The notes under the pieces were generated by a model, which was not told the origin of the DNA, ran no database searches, and saw only the letters and a program-made list of their open reading frames with translations. DNA of 64,000 nucleotides. Source: Takakia lepidozioides (Eukaryota > Streptophyta > Takakiopsida > Takakiales > Takakiaceae). Location of the stretch: positions 31,450,042 through 31,514,041 of the forward strand of contig CM060734.1 of NCBI GenBank assembly GCA_030704615.1, in the 5' to 3' direction. The position numbers and the translations under genes were made by a program. This document shows positions 50,712-61,913 of this stretch, one piece after another; the first letter of the stretch is position 1, and each line of letters opens with the position of its first letter.

Positions 50712-53468
50712 ACCCTGTCCTTATGGGCTCTTCATCCATGATTGTATTTCTTTATATGATGGGAGGACTTTCTGTGGGAATATGCCCTATGCCTGTTCGC
50801 CCTACTGCTCTCTCTCGGAACCTGCACCTGCAGATCCACCTTTCCCTTGTGCAGAATCAATCTCGGTAGTGCAAGGTGTACTTTTCCTAAACCATCTGAT
50901 GGTCTCACCCCAGGAATTTGTGCCAAACCATAGAGTTTGCCTTAGATTTGCTTGTGCACATAATTATCTACTTGGCTGTGCACTCATGGGTATAGAGTGT
51001 AAGAGCATAGTCTTTGTGTGTAATTTATCACCCTTCACTGACACCTCCCCTTCTGCAGTATTCCACCCATACTTCCCTCCCCTCCATGCAGTAGAAATAT
51101 AAGCTCACCTGGTCCTGATCGTCTCAATTTTCCTGACGATGTCTTCCATGAAGGTGATGGCTCTCCCACTTTTTGTTTTGATATGTTCAGGTATTACAAG
51201 CTTGTGGAGCCTGCGGTTTATGTGGCAACCACTTTTAAATCTGCCAATGCCTTGTTGCTGGAGTTGTCCACCGCCTTGCTTACGATGGGCAAATCAGACA
51301 AGTGGCTTCACTTTCAGTACAATCACTGTTGGGAGCCATCACAGCTATGTTGCTTCTAAGTAAGCTTCGCTGCAGCTGGTCCTTGGAAAGTCCTAACTAA
51401 AGTCCCACTCAGGCTCTCCCTCTCTCCCTCCTTTTTAGCACTTGCTGTCATTGTTACATCTTCTTATATTCTTGTAAGAAACCTTTGGTCCTGTTCCAGT
51501 TACCATGCAGATTGTCAGAATAGTGCAAGATAGGCAGATAGGCTGTTCATAGAATTTCAAGGGCTTTGTGGATGTCCTGTAGGCTAACAGGTGGCATAAA
51601 AAAAATTCATGTCGCAGGCCCGCCACTGTTCTGTTGCCCAACAAGGTAGCTCACAGATGGGGCCTATCACCACTTAACTTTCATCTCAGGTTCTCAGGGT
51701 CTAGACCTGGTTGATCTCATGGCATCTATCGTATATTGAACATATACATTGGCTTCGTATGGGGCGGGTGGTGTCATACCCTACATCAGATGTTACATAG
51801 AAGGCTGCCCCATGGGTTGCACCTCATCTGTCTGCAATTGTCTCTATCTTTAAATTAAAATATGTGTCCTCATCTGGTTTACAGATATATTCAGGGAATC
51901 CCAACCTCCACTGCTCTTTCCTGGTCTGTGAATATTTTTTTTAATAAATGTGGGAGTGTGGCTGACATTTGGCTAGATTTACAATCATACGATGATGAAG
52001 CAGCCATAACCCATAGCTTTCCTTGTGGCTACTGATGCTCATATTGTGAGTGTGGCATGGCATATGTGTGCCTTGAAAGAAAAATCTGATTGGTGTACGT
52101 GGCTGGCAAAATGGATAATGATATCTGCTAGCAACATTTGATCCAAGGAGCACAAGACAAGGAAGTTTCGAAATGTCCATGGTGTCTGAGCAGCTCTAAT
52201 CTAATGCACTGACACTCATTTTATTCTGTGTGATAGAGGGTACAGTACAAGGACACCTGAAGCTCAGGATTGCAGCTTATAATGTGAAAGACTTCAATAA
52301 TTAGTGATCTGGCAGTTCTATGGTCAATGTTTTAATTAGGCTAATTGGAGTTTCTGAAACTTTTGCAGATGGGTCAGCAGAAAGGTAGTAGGAGAACAAA
52401 AAAGAGGCTGGAGTTCCAAAGTAAGCAACGAATTTGAGGGACTACGTCAAGACCTGTTGACTGTAATCTGGATTTCTTGACTGCGATGACTGGCAAATGT
52501 TAGTGAGGGAAACAGAAGGAATGTGACAGGGCCATGAGGCTTTGTAGATAGATCTAACATCTGCCACTGGTAGTAGATTGCATCACGAGATCAAAGTTAC
52601 CACTGACATAGCTGGTTGTCGTCTGAGAATATGGGAAAGCGGCCAACCAAGCATGACGCCTCTCGAACTACGTGGGCTGGGACAACTCTGAAGCACCATG
52701 AGCAGGATCTGGATTGAGACTCAGCAATCATCAAGATCCCAACAGGTTATGCCAAATAGTGTTCTTAATGCATGTGCCAGCCTTGCTCCCATAGAAAAGG
52801 GCAAAAAAATTTAGGAGTACATCATCAGCCTGGCCTAGTATTTTGTGTTCCACTCCACTACTAGTACAGGTTGTACTAATGGGTGGGATTGGGCAGCATC
52901 TAAGGGCCACAGGTCAGGTCCCTCTTTCTTCCACTACAATGGTATGTCTCATTTCCATGTCTACTTGTTATCTCCAAATTACCCACACTATAAAGAATGT
53001 TGCACCCATAGCTTATATTATTGGATATGTAAGTCATTCCTGGTCTCTAATTCATCCACTATCATGAACATATCCTTTGAATGTAGTCTAAATGCTATCA
53101 CTGAACCAATGCCATTTCTGTGGATAAGTACATGTTTTCGTAACCCGTGCACCGCAAATAAACAACATGCTCAATCCATAAACCCATGATTAACACAGTA
53201 CCAAACATTGCTGAGCTTGCTCACTGGATTGATTGAAGTTTGAAAAAGTGACCAAGGAATGCATCCCCAACATGACGGCAACAGTGATTACACAGCAAAA
53301 GCCCCTCTAGAAGACTCAATGACCGTCAACCCCAGTAACTCACTACCCAAATAAAATCAGCTCGTCGGTCTGTGCATCAGCATCCATGCCTTCATCTATT
53401 CACCTAGATGCATACACCCTTCACAAGGTGACCACACATTCAACAGCAAGACTGCAGAAAAATGATGA
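50712..53468. other. Intergenic region between PPR and eS25 genes (convergent)
   Basis: Two 3' untranslated regions are expected at its edges. A plus-strand frame at about 51132-51358 (DVFHEGDGSP...RYYKLVEPAVYVATTFKSAN) is open for about 75 codons, but I cannot assign it. A second low-complexity frame at 52845-53189 also has no clear family. No terminal repeats or target duplications were identified. Confidence 0.45.
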
Positions 53469-54948
53469 TTATGTGTTGGTGGCCCTAGTGTAAATCTGTT
53501 GGTTTGCATGGGCCGCAACCAATCGAATAGTTCCCCGCGCCATCATCTCCTTGATTGCCCTCCGTGCCAGCGAGCCCGTAATCTGCATTTCAAAATACCT
53601 ACCATAATTCAGTCAAAAGATACTAAGAACAGGGGGGAATTTGAGTGACTCTCCAGAATTGACACTATCGAACAGGACAACAAGAGACTGGACCCTCAAT
53701 CTGACATGATCACAAAACAGTCCTACTAGGACACAACACACCACATAATTCAAAAATCCCACAGAACATACTCCACTTTCTCGTGGGACCTGTGCATTAC
53801 TGGGGCTTTTGCCTTCGGACCCAAAAATAAATGCTGGCATGCAGCTAACCAAAACCCCAGGTTCAATTTCAGATTATTTTGGAGAGGGGGAGAGTGTACC
53901 CGAAGGCGATCAGACAAGACTGAAGGAGTAATGAGCTTGTATTTGGGCACTTCAGAGAGGAGCTTATCGTAGGTGCCTTGATCAAAAAGCACCATGTTGT
54001 TCACCTTCTCCTTTTGCTTTCCCTTGCTCCACTTCTGCAAACAGATGGTCACAACAAGCGACCTAAATCTTTCAGGTACTCATAAGCTAGCAGCAGCAGA
54101 AAGCTAGACAAGGAAAACCTGTTGCCACTTCTCCCGCCCTCTGACGAACAATTGACATTCATACCACTGTCTACCTCTCCCAATGTTCTCATCTATATCT
54201 CAGTACAACGATGAGTACCCAGATGCCAGACGAACCTTCTTTTTCTGCTTTCCGCCGCCTCCACTCTTGGCAGGCTTGGACGGGGGCGCTGCTTTCTCCT
54301 TCTTGGGTGCCTACCTCGCACAAGAGACAGACGACTTGACAGATCTTTACACATACTTCAAATTTTACCATAATAGATTCTAAATTCAGGACTCCGAGAA
54401 GCAGATCCAAAAAACTCGGGGGGAACTAAGGCATTCCTGTAGCTCATCGAAGACGTGAGTGGACACTAGATTTACAAACAGACAAGCTTAACCTCCAGTC
54501 AACTTGAAGTACAGAATACGGAGACAAATGGGTGCTAGGCAATTGTGTCGGCGGAAAAGTAGACCAGAGTGAGTGGATGCTTAATGAACCACACAAAGTT
54601 CCCTAATGCACCTCCAATGTTACCATATTTTACATAAAAATGACAATCCATGCACAGATGTGACACCCCAAAAACTTCTGCCAGACCTTCAAGTGACGAG
54701 ATTCGAGTAGAAAACCAGAGAAAAATAAACAAGGCTAGAGAATCAGGCCCAGACATAGACGAGCACTCAGAAAACCTCCATACAACACTAACATAACCGG
54801 AGGTCCACCTGGACAATTTCGAAGCACCAGATCCCCAAGCTAAGAAACAACGGAGACGGCTAGCAATGAGCCCTACATAATCGAGATTCACGAAACTAGA
54901 ACAAACAAGCGGGTGATGGGGATGTGTCGAGTGCATACTGCATACCAT
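53469..54948 (-). CDS. RPS25: 40S ribosomal protein eS25 (RPS25), complete, 4 coding exons, 108 residues
   Basis: eS25 is a small-subunit ribosomal protein near the head of the 40S particle. Exons in transcription order: 54948-54946 (ATG only), 54310-54236, 54034-53900, 53582-53469, with GT-AG introns. The sequence totals 327 nt with TAA, and 108 residues is the usual length. After Met comes [20 protein letters not shown] with a Lys run (basic, nuclear import and rRNA contact). It is followed by [40 protein letters not shown] and [20 protein letters not shown], all diagnostic. The initiator codon is an exon edge: caccATG|gtatgc. The upstream sequence carries a telo-box and a TATA-like motif. 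Start choice is supported by the family N-terminus MAPKK. Confidence 0.97.
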
Positions 54949-55025
54949 GGTGAGACGCTGCGGTGGCGCAAACGATCCTCCCCAGTTAAAAAGAGAGAGA
55001 AGATGGAGACACGCCGATGAATACC

Positions 55026-55038
55026 AAACCCTAAACCC
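55026..55038 (-). promoter_or_regulatory. Telo-box (AAACCCTAA) of the eS25 promoter or leader
   Basis: AAACCCTAAACCC lies about 80 bp upstream of the eS25 ATG. Telo-boxes are a well known element of plant ribosomal-protein and other growth-coupled promoters, usually close to the transcription start. Confidence 0.8.
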
Positions 55039-55047
55039 GCTCCTACC

Positions 55048-55055
55048 TATAAATA
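55048..55055 (-). promoter_or_regulatory. TATA-like element of eS25
   Basis: TATAAATA on the plus strand (TATTTATA on the minus) lies about 100 bp upstream of the ATG and 10 bp beyond the telo-box. A start roughly 30 bp downstream would give a leader of about 70 nt. Placement is inferred from spacing only. Confidence 0.5.
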
Positions 55056-56096
55056 TTCGTCAGCTTATCTTTTTATTTTATTTTTATTTTCGAGGAAAAG
55101 AGGTCGAAAACACATAAACTTGTGCATTGACAACTCAGTCCTTAACCCCTAATGGACGAGTCGACCTGATTCGGGTCGATTGGATATTTCGACCGTCAGT
55201 GGGGCCCTTGGATGAATCTGGATGAAGATGGGCCCTGAACAAAAGTTGTAGCCCTTGAGATTCTGCGCCGGACAGAATTTATTGCACCCTAATTGGACAA
55301 ATCCTGCGCCGTCAGGATTTTCTGAAGTGATGATGAGCACCCAAAATCCAATGGTTTCTTGCCCTCCACGGGCTTTGACCTAGCCACGTGGCAGGCAAAA
55401 TGAGCGTCGGTGGCCCGATGCCGGCGATCGGGTGCATGCAGGGTTGGCATGTCCGCCCGTACGGACATGGGATGCCACCCTTTGGCCAGTGACGGGTGGC
55501 GGCAGCGTGGAACGAGCTCTTTCTTCGCGCGCACAGAGTCCGGGTTCCTGGAGCTTGCAAATCGTGGCCCCTCTCGCATTTCCTTGGCGCTTTTGTGTGC
55601 ATGTTTTGCTTGATCTTCCGTGGATCGCCCGCATTCGCTTCGTAGGGGGTGTATTTATGGGCTTCATTTTCGGGTCATGGCGACTTACCTCTCCTAGGCT
55701 CGAAGCGGCGGGAGCTGTTCCGTTTCCTGCTGTGTGTTCTAGACATTAGAGCTCGGGGTGTGATTGCATTTACGCAGCTGTTAGGGCTGAGTGTTTGGCG
55801 TTTAGATTCTTGTGCCCTGCCGAATTTTCATTGTAATGCAAGTTGTCAATTTTTCTTGCATGTCGTTTTGTGAAATGCTTTTATGCATTTGGGCTCTGTG
55901 TTTTGTGTGGTAGGGGATGGTTGCAGGGGAGCGTGGTATGTTGGGGTTTCATTTTGCAGCTGGTTTTGGAGAGTTTGCAAAATTCGCCGAGGTACATCAT
56001 TCCTTCCTGTGCTTAGGGAAGATGGGTCATCTGCATTGATTCATCGTGAGGGCTTGCATTCATTTCTTGTGATCTCTGTCGGTCTCAGGGATTCGT

Positions 56097-57785
56097 ATGG
56101 CACCAAAGAGGAAGAACGCTCTTGTGCCTGAGCCACCGTCATCCCCACCCGAGTTTGCAGCTGTCGCGGAGGTTATAAGGGAGTGGGCGCTTGAGGAGCA
56201 GCACTGCACTCCCGAGCAGTGCAAGGTAATATTGGGGTGTCTGTCTCCTGCCTTCCTCTGTAGTTTGCCTCCACCGCCGTTCGCCAATTGTTGGCCTCGC
56301 CACCCTCGTCCTCACAATTTTCGCTTTCTGTTTAGACGTCAAGTGGCTCTAGTTTTTGGTTGGAGAGAGAGAAGAGATAAAGGTGATAAGGAGGGGTTCA
56401 GTGACGCTGTGAATTCTGTTTTGAGAGATGATGTCTGGCCCGATGCCGACAGTCAGGCGTCTGAAGGAGTTGGCTCGTGCAAAGAGGTCGGTTCCTGCAA
56501 GTGTGACAGCACCTCCCAAAGGTGTGGTGAGGAAAAAAAATAAGGGAGTGATGAATTCGGGTGTTGTGGGATGTATTGGTGGGCCTCTGGGTGCTGGAAG
56601 CATGCTTGCCGTCGGTCGGGCTGCTTTGGGGGACATGCATCCCAACACTGGTGCACTGGTTCTTTTTGGTGAGGGGTCTTCTAATCATGTTTTGGGCCAC
56701 GATGAGGCCTTCTTCGACATGGACAGTGTGAGGAGATTGTGGATAGGTGTAAAAGTCTCTGGAATCTGAACAAAATGGTGACTGTCGACGAGGTGATGAT
56801 CCGTTACAAGGGGAAGTACTCCCCAATTAGAATGTATATGCCTAAGAAACCATGCAAATGGGGCATCAAGGTGTGGGCCTTGGCTGACTCGGAGACTTCA
56901 TATGTCTACGACTTTTCAGTGTATGCTGGTACGAATGCAGGAGGGCCAAATGGAGAGAGGCAGAAAAGTGGGAAGGGAGAAGGTTACGATGTGGTCACCC
57001 GGCTGGCCGACGGGCTGCATGGTTTGGGCCCTGTCATTATGACTGATAATTACTTTACAGGGGTCCAGCTTCTATATGACATGGCCAAACTTAGCACTTG
57101 GGCCACTGGCACGGTAAGAGTGAACAGAAAAGGTCTCCCTCCCTCTTTGCTGAAAATGAAAAAATCCAAGACTGCCAAGCAAGGGCAGTCATGGTACAGG
57201 ATGCATAAGTCCAGGGAGGTGGCTGTTGTGTTGTGGTGGGACAAGAAGGGTGTATTCTTACTGTCATCTGCAGCTAGGCCAGCTTGCAGCCCTTCATCTC
57301 CTGTGACTGTATGTCGTTTTGTGGGAAACCAGAGAGTGCATGTGCCATCCGTGCCTGCACATGTGCAATACCAAACGTACATGTGAGGGGTGGATGTGCA
57401 GGACCAGCTTAGGGGTGCGTACAGCTTGTAGCTGCGCACAAAGAAGTGGTGGCATCGTCTGTTGTTTTTTCTTATGGATACCACGCTAGTGAAAGCGTAT
57501 ATCTTGCATTCTGCAATGGAGAGAAGGAGGGGGCGTCGGGCCATGACCCATCTGCAATTCAATCTAGCTATGGCATATGGTTTGACAGGGGGCTGATGCA
57601 CTGACAACATTTACACCACGGGGGATTCAGAATGCACGTTTGTGCATCAGTGCCTTCACACCACACGGCGGCGAGTGTGTGTCATGTGCCATGTTCGTAC
57701 TCACCATTACTGCCCTGGCTGCGATGGCAACCACTTGTGCCTTGGGCGGTGTTGGAATGAGGCACACCGGCATGCCTTGAGGTGA
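56097..57785 (+). pseudogene. piggyBac transposase (DDE_Tnp_1_7) with in-frame stops
   Basis: From about 56739 to 57785 a single frame encodes a piggyBac DDE core. It has VTVDEVMIRYKGK with the first Asp at 56787, GPVIMTDNYFTGVQLL with the second Asp at 57045, and GVDVQDQL with Asp codons at 57393 and 57402. The C-terminal Cys-rich zinc finger follows (57678-57782: CVMCHV...YCPGCDGNHLCLGRCW...H). The frame is interrupted by TGA at 57384 (just before GVDVQDQL), TAG at 57429 and TGA at 57594, yet shows no frameshift across about 1 kb. The N-terminal part, from a possible ATG at 56097 (MAPKRKNALVPEPPSSPP), is more eroded or split by introns. I judge it inactive, though readthrough or splicing around the stops was not excluded. 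Confidence 0.9.
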
Positions 57786-57839
57786 CTGAATTCTGGCTTG
57801 CTGTACTGTCTTCTTTCTTTGTGTGTGGCGCATATGTTT

Positions 57840-58310
57840 GTGTGGGTGGGGGTTCACCAGGGTGTAGGACTGCATGCAGGTATGCTGGAGGCTATGGATG
57901 GCGTGTGTGCGTGGGGCGTGGGATGTGGGTATCTCTGATCTGTGGTGGGTATGGGTTCTTCTTAGGTTGGGGGGTTGTGTGTGTCCGTGTTGGTTGATGG
58001 GCAGTGGGGGTCATGGGGGGCTGGTGGTGATGGTTCAATGGCAGTGGAGGGGTGTGGGGGTCATGCTGTTGCTGGTTGATGGGCAGTTTTGGGAGTGGGG
58101 GGGTCATGGGGATCTGCTGCTTGCTCATTGTGGGCTGTTTTGGTGATGGGGGAAGGGCTGGTGATGGTTCACAGGCTGTGGGGGTGATGGGGATCTGCTG
58201 CTGCTGCTGGTTGAGGGGCTGTGGAGGTGATGGGGGTCCTTCAGTGTTGGCGTGTGTGCGTTGTGTTTGGGTGGTTTCACAGTTTTGGGGGGGCGGGGGC
58301 GGGGGGGGGA
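57840..58310. repeat. G-rich degenerate tandem repeat inside the piggyBac element
   Basis: Recurring GTGATGGGG, GATCTGCTGCTG, TGGTTGATGGGCAGT and runs of up to nine G make a strand-asymmetric tract. Read on the minus strand it gives a Pro/Gln/Thr-rich open frame (57892-58404), best explained as a by-product of the repeat. Confidence 0.75.
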
Positions 58311-59213
58311 ACTGTCTGCATAGTGGGCAGATCGGGGGGTTCAACTCCCCCCCCAGTTCGTGGATCATGTCTTCGGGGTGGTGTGTGGTTTGGGTTCGCT
58401 GCATTCAAAGGAAAAGCAGGAGCTCACGGGGAGCTTGAAGACAGATGGGCCACATTCGTGACAGTTGGTAGTTGTTAGTTTTTCAGTTGCCTGTCGGGTG
58501 GAACGCCGAAACGTCGAGCGTTCCCGGGCCCTTTTTGGGTGTCAATTTTGGGGTCCCCCGAGTTTTCTGTGTAAATCGGTGACGTAGCCCCCTTTTTGTA
58601 GCCGGAATTGTCTACCGGCTCAAGCAATACATGGCCTGAGCTGGGATTCAAGTAGAAATACACCTACTTAGAAATCTCTGCTTGCATTTTGGTTAGAATT
58701 CAGAAATTCTTTTTGGAGGTAGTAGGAAATCATAGGAGGAACAATTCCATTGTTGGAATTCTGGTTCCAATGAAAATTTTGATTACAGGTCAATTGAAGA
58801 AAATAGTGTTTTTTGACCCCTCTGTTTTCCCATACAAAGCAACCCTATGCAGATTTTGGAATTCTGCTTTGCAAATTTGGGGCAAGTTGCTTTAGGTGCC
58901 TGAGAATTGGAATGTGGTTGGGGTCTTGCAAGGAAAATATATATTTTTGGTCCAACTGCCTGGTCAAACCAATTTTTCCCTCTAAAATTGGAATACACCA
59001 CAGATTTAGAGCTTACCATTTTGTTATAATCTTCCTAATGACACGGTGAAATGGGCTGAAAGTCTTATAGCAGGTGCATGAGGTAGGTAGCGTCCCTTTC
59101 ATACGGTTCATCCCTGTGGATGTTTCTTAGCTGGGAGATATACCCTCATCCGTGAGGGTATGTGCTGTTTTGGAGTGGGCCCACCAAAAACAGCCTCGTC
59201 CATTAGGGGTTAA

Positions 59214-60873
59214 CGTTTCGAACTCGATTTACAAGATCATTGCAAAAACCCTAGCTCTCCGGCTGCAATCTTTGCTCACTAAGCTTATTCGCCTAGAGCA
59301 GACCGGGTTCCTAAAAGACAAGATGATCCTGGATAACATGTTGCTTGCAAAGGAGGCTCTACATCACGTTCAAGAATCAAATCAACCACTTGCGTTGCTC
59401 ATGCTGGACTTCGAAAAAGCCTTTGATAATATAGACTGGGTGTCGCGCACCTCCCTTCGGTAAGCTCCCCTTCACGTCATAGTTACTCGCTTTGATGCGC
59501 GCGCCTGACTCCCAACCTGGCCGCCGGACCAACTTGGAGCTTCGGCTGCTCACCGGGACATAACGGTCCTCCTTCGCTTCCCACTAAACCCTCCACCTAT
59601 TTGGGACTAGTGGAATTCCCTTTGGTAGATGGCAGTCCGGAACAGCTCCCCACTCTTTGCTCGCTTTCCGGCTCGCTCGCTTACTCACTAGTTTTTGGTC
59701 ACCAATGGGCTTGCACCGTTCTCGGGGTTACTACTCCCCTATATATACTTCTGTAGCTGTCCGCGGGGGTTTCACAACCAGCCATGCCATTTTATGGCGA
59801 ACCACCACAAAAACCCTCGACTCCCGGTGATGAGTCGCGGTGAGTCTTGGCCCACTCATCACGGCCCCTATGGACCGTGATGAGTCCCAAGACTCCCCAC
59901 GACTCCCACCACGAGGTCTCCGCCCCCATGGTGAGTCCTATGCCACCCCCACTAAGTCCCGCTAAGCTACCACCACCCCTTGTGGAGCCACCCCCACCGC
60001 AACCCGGTGTGCGGGGCTTCACCTAGTGAGCGCCTCCGCCTCCTTGAGTGCCTTGGGCACTCAAAGGTGCTTCAGCCCCCCATACCTACCGCTGCCACTG
60101 CCCCCACCACAGGGGCAGCCCCTCATGTGTCCCGACCCCCTGCCCTCAAGGCAAAGGGCCGCGACACTGGGGTTATCTTCTGAGTGCAAAAATTCTGGTA
60201 TCTATGGTAGTTGCTATCCGGGATCAGAATTCTGCTTTTCTCAGCCTCCAGCAAGGTCATCATAAGTGGTGCCATTTCACCATCGCTCTGTACGGAAGGT
60301 TGCCCTCTGGCTTCATTTCTCTTCCTCATCGCCGCTGATGGTTTGGGTCATGGTTTGGGTCACCTTTTGCAGCACAAGCATGACATTGCTGGACTCAAGA
60401 TCCCGCACTCCATGCCATTACCTCGAATTTTAGTATCCAATCCTCGTTATATGCAGATGTCATTGTCCTTCTCATGGACAATAGCTCCATTGTTAATGTG
60501 AATAGTACTCTGAAAGCGCTATCCTCCTTTTGTGCTGCCTCCGGATTAAAAGTGAATTGGAGAAAATGCATGGGCTCCTCACCAGTCTGAAAAACCAGGA
60601 AGTGGCAGATTAGAATGGCTCCAAGATGGACGGTCTCATGTTTACTGGTTGGCCATGACCCGAGTAAACTAGCAAAGATGTGCTTCTATGTTATCTAAAC
60701 TCAAAAGAAAGTTGTCATACTGGAGCTCGATCCACCTTTCCATGGCCGGGAAAGCTCTGGTGGTCAATCAAGTCTTACTAGCATCCTGTTGGTTTATTGA
60801 ATCTGTTTGGTCACCAGGTGCCGCCATGATCAAGCAAGTGAAGACCTTCATACGTTATTTGGGGGCATGGTGA
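59214..60873 (+). mobile_element. LINE reverse-transcriptase remnant interrupted by a solo LTR
   Basis: Directly right of the piggyBac TTAA the plus strand encodes plant LINE reverse transcriptase: NSIYKIIAKTLALRLQSLL, LEQTGFLKDKMILDN and LLMLDFEKAFDNIDW (59214-59440). After the inserted LTR, remnants continue in several frames: ADVIVLLMDN near 60450, ASGLKVNWRKC near 60540-60570, and LSYWSSIHLSMAGKALVVNQ near 60708-60770. Stops and frameshifts show it is dead. It resembles neither family A nor family B at the 3' end. Confidence 0.85.
59441..60166. mobile_element. Solo LTR (726 bp) with perfect 5-bp target-site duplication
   Basis: The element begins TGTCGCG and ends CGCGACA, the canonical TG...CA inverted termini of an LTR. 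CTGGG precedes it at 59436-59440 and follows it at 60167-60171. Inside is a TATA-like CTATATATACTT near 59740-59752. It is GC- and C-rich and has no coding capacity. Deleting it and one CTGGG restores contiguity of the LINE sequence. Confidence 0.93.
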
Positions 60874-61913
60874 TGCTTTCTATATAGAAGAATTGACAAC
60901 ACAAGGTGTCAACTTGGACCGTCTCTTCACCATGCACAACTGCCGAAAAAAGAAAGAGCTGAAGCATGAATGTAAGGAAACCACTGAGCCTAATAAGGGC
61001 TCCATGACCGAGTCCATTGCGACTAATATGAGAGTTTTCTTCCTCAAACTGTCTAAAATTTTGTCTGGTTTTGTTTTTAAGTCAATGTGGGTTCTGAAGC
61101 TATAGACGAAAAGTCGTTGCATACCGTGGGGGTTGTTAAAAACCTCTCTGATCTGAACTGCTCTTGGGAGTAGTTTGTGATGGGTGAGAAAGCTTGGATT
61201 GCTAGTTAGCTGCATTTGTCGGGTTCAATAATGTACTGAACTCTTTGAGTGAAATTGTATACGTGTATGTACAAATTATCTGGAATATCCCATAGGGTGT
61301 AGGATGCTTTTCGTTTAATGAATTCACGCTCAAGGAAAAGTTCAACTTTGCATGGAGGTAGTTCAGCTCGTTTATGCAACTTCATACCTACATGGAGGTA
61401 CTTATAAATTTCTTAACCCAAAAAAAATCGAAGTTCTTGACCCAATAAATCTGCATGCAGGTAGTCTCTTCCTAGACTCCTATGTTAATGAGGTGGTAAG
61501 CCCCACTACTACAGGCTACCACACAAACTGTGAGCCGCCTTTTTCCCTCATCTCGAACCAGAAGGATGAATCAAAAATTATTATTTCACATACAGAGTTG
61601 GTTGCCAACATCCCATGGGGCAAAGGATAATTGAAGCCTGCTAGGGTATTCCTGAATGACCCACCAGCACATTCCCAATCACAGATAATGCTCAGTTTTC
61701 CAATCACATGTCTGAGCGCACATCTTATAAAATGCTAAAGCAACTTATCAGAGTAAAATCAACTGGGAGATGTCTGAATGAATTGAACCTAGTCATAACA
61801 TAAATGTTTTCCCCGTATCAATAAAAATTGAGGACTTCTGTCCACTTTCCAAAATAATATATATACAATAAATAATTTTTTTGAAACAAAACCTTCCAGA
61901 TGGATGCCCAATT
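60874..61913. other. Intergenic DNA downstream of the UGT gene
   Basis: It contains the 3' untranslated region of the minus-strand UGT at its right end. A plus-strand frame of 92 codons (61352-61630) shows no recognisable family. AT-rich sequence lies at 61840-61890. No element boundaries seen. Confidence 0.4.

Larger units (their letters stand above)
55142..59213. mobile_element. piggyBac-superfamily DNA transposon, both ends preserved (element 55146-59209)
   Basis: Perfect 15-bp terminal inverted repeats CCCCTAATGGACGAG lie at 55146-55160 and, reverse-complemented, at 59195-59209. Each is bordered by TTAA (55142-55145 and 59210-59213), the target duplication specific to piggyBac. The 4064-bp element encloses a piggyBac transposase pseudogene. 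Next to the left repeat is a small inverted repeat (TCGACC at 55161 / GGTCGA at 55174). Near the right end is a 9-bp perfect hairpin (59140-59148 / 59153-59161). Between the transposase and the right end are a G-rich, GTGATGGGG-type repetitive tract (57840-58310) and AT-rich filler. The right flank is LINE coding sequence. Confidence 0.95.

Noticed and set aside
57892-58404. 170-codon minus-strand Pro/Gln/Thr-rich frame inside the piggyBac
   Set aside because: It is the complement of the G-rich tandem tract; no family, no start context and no conserved domain.
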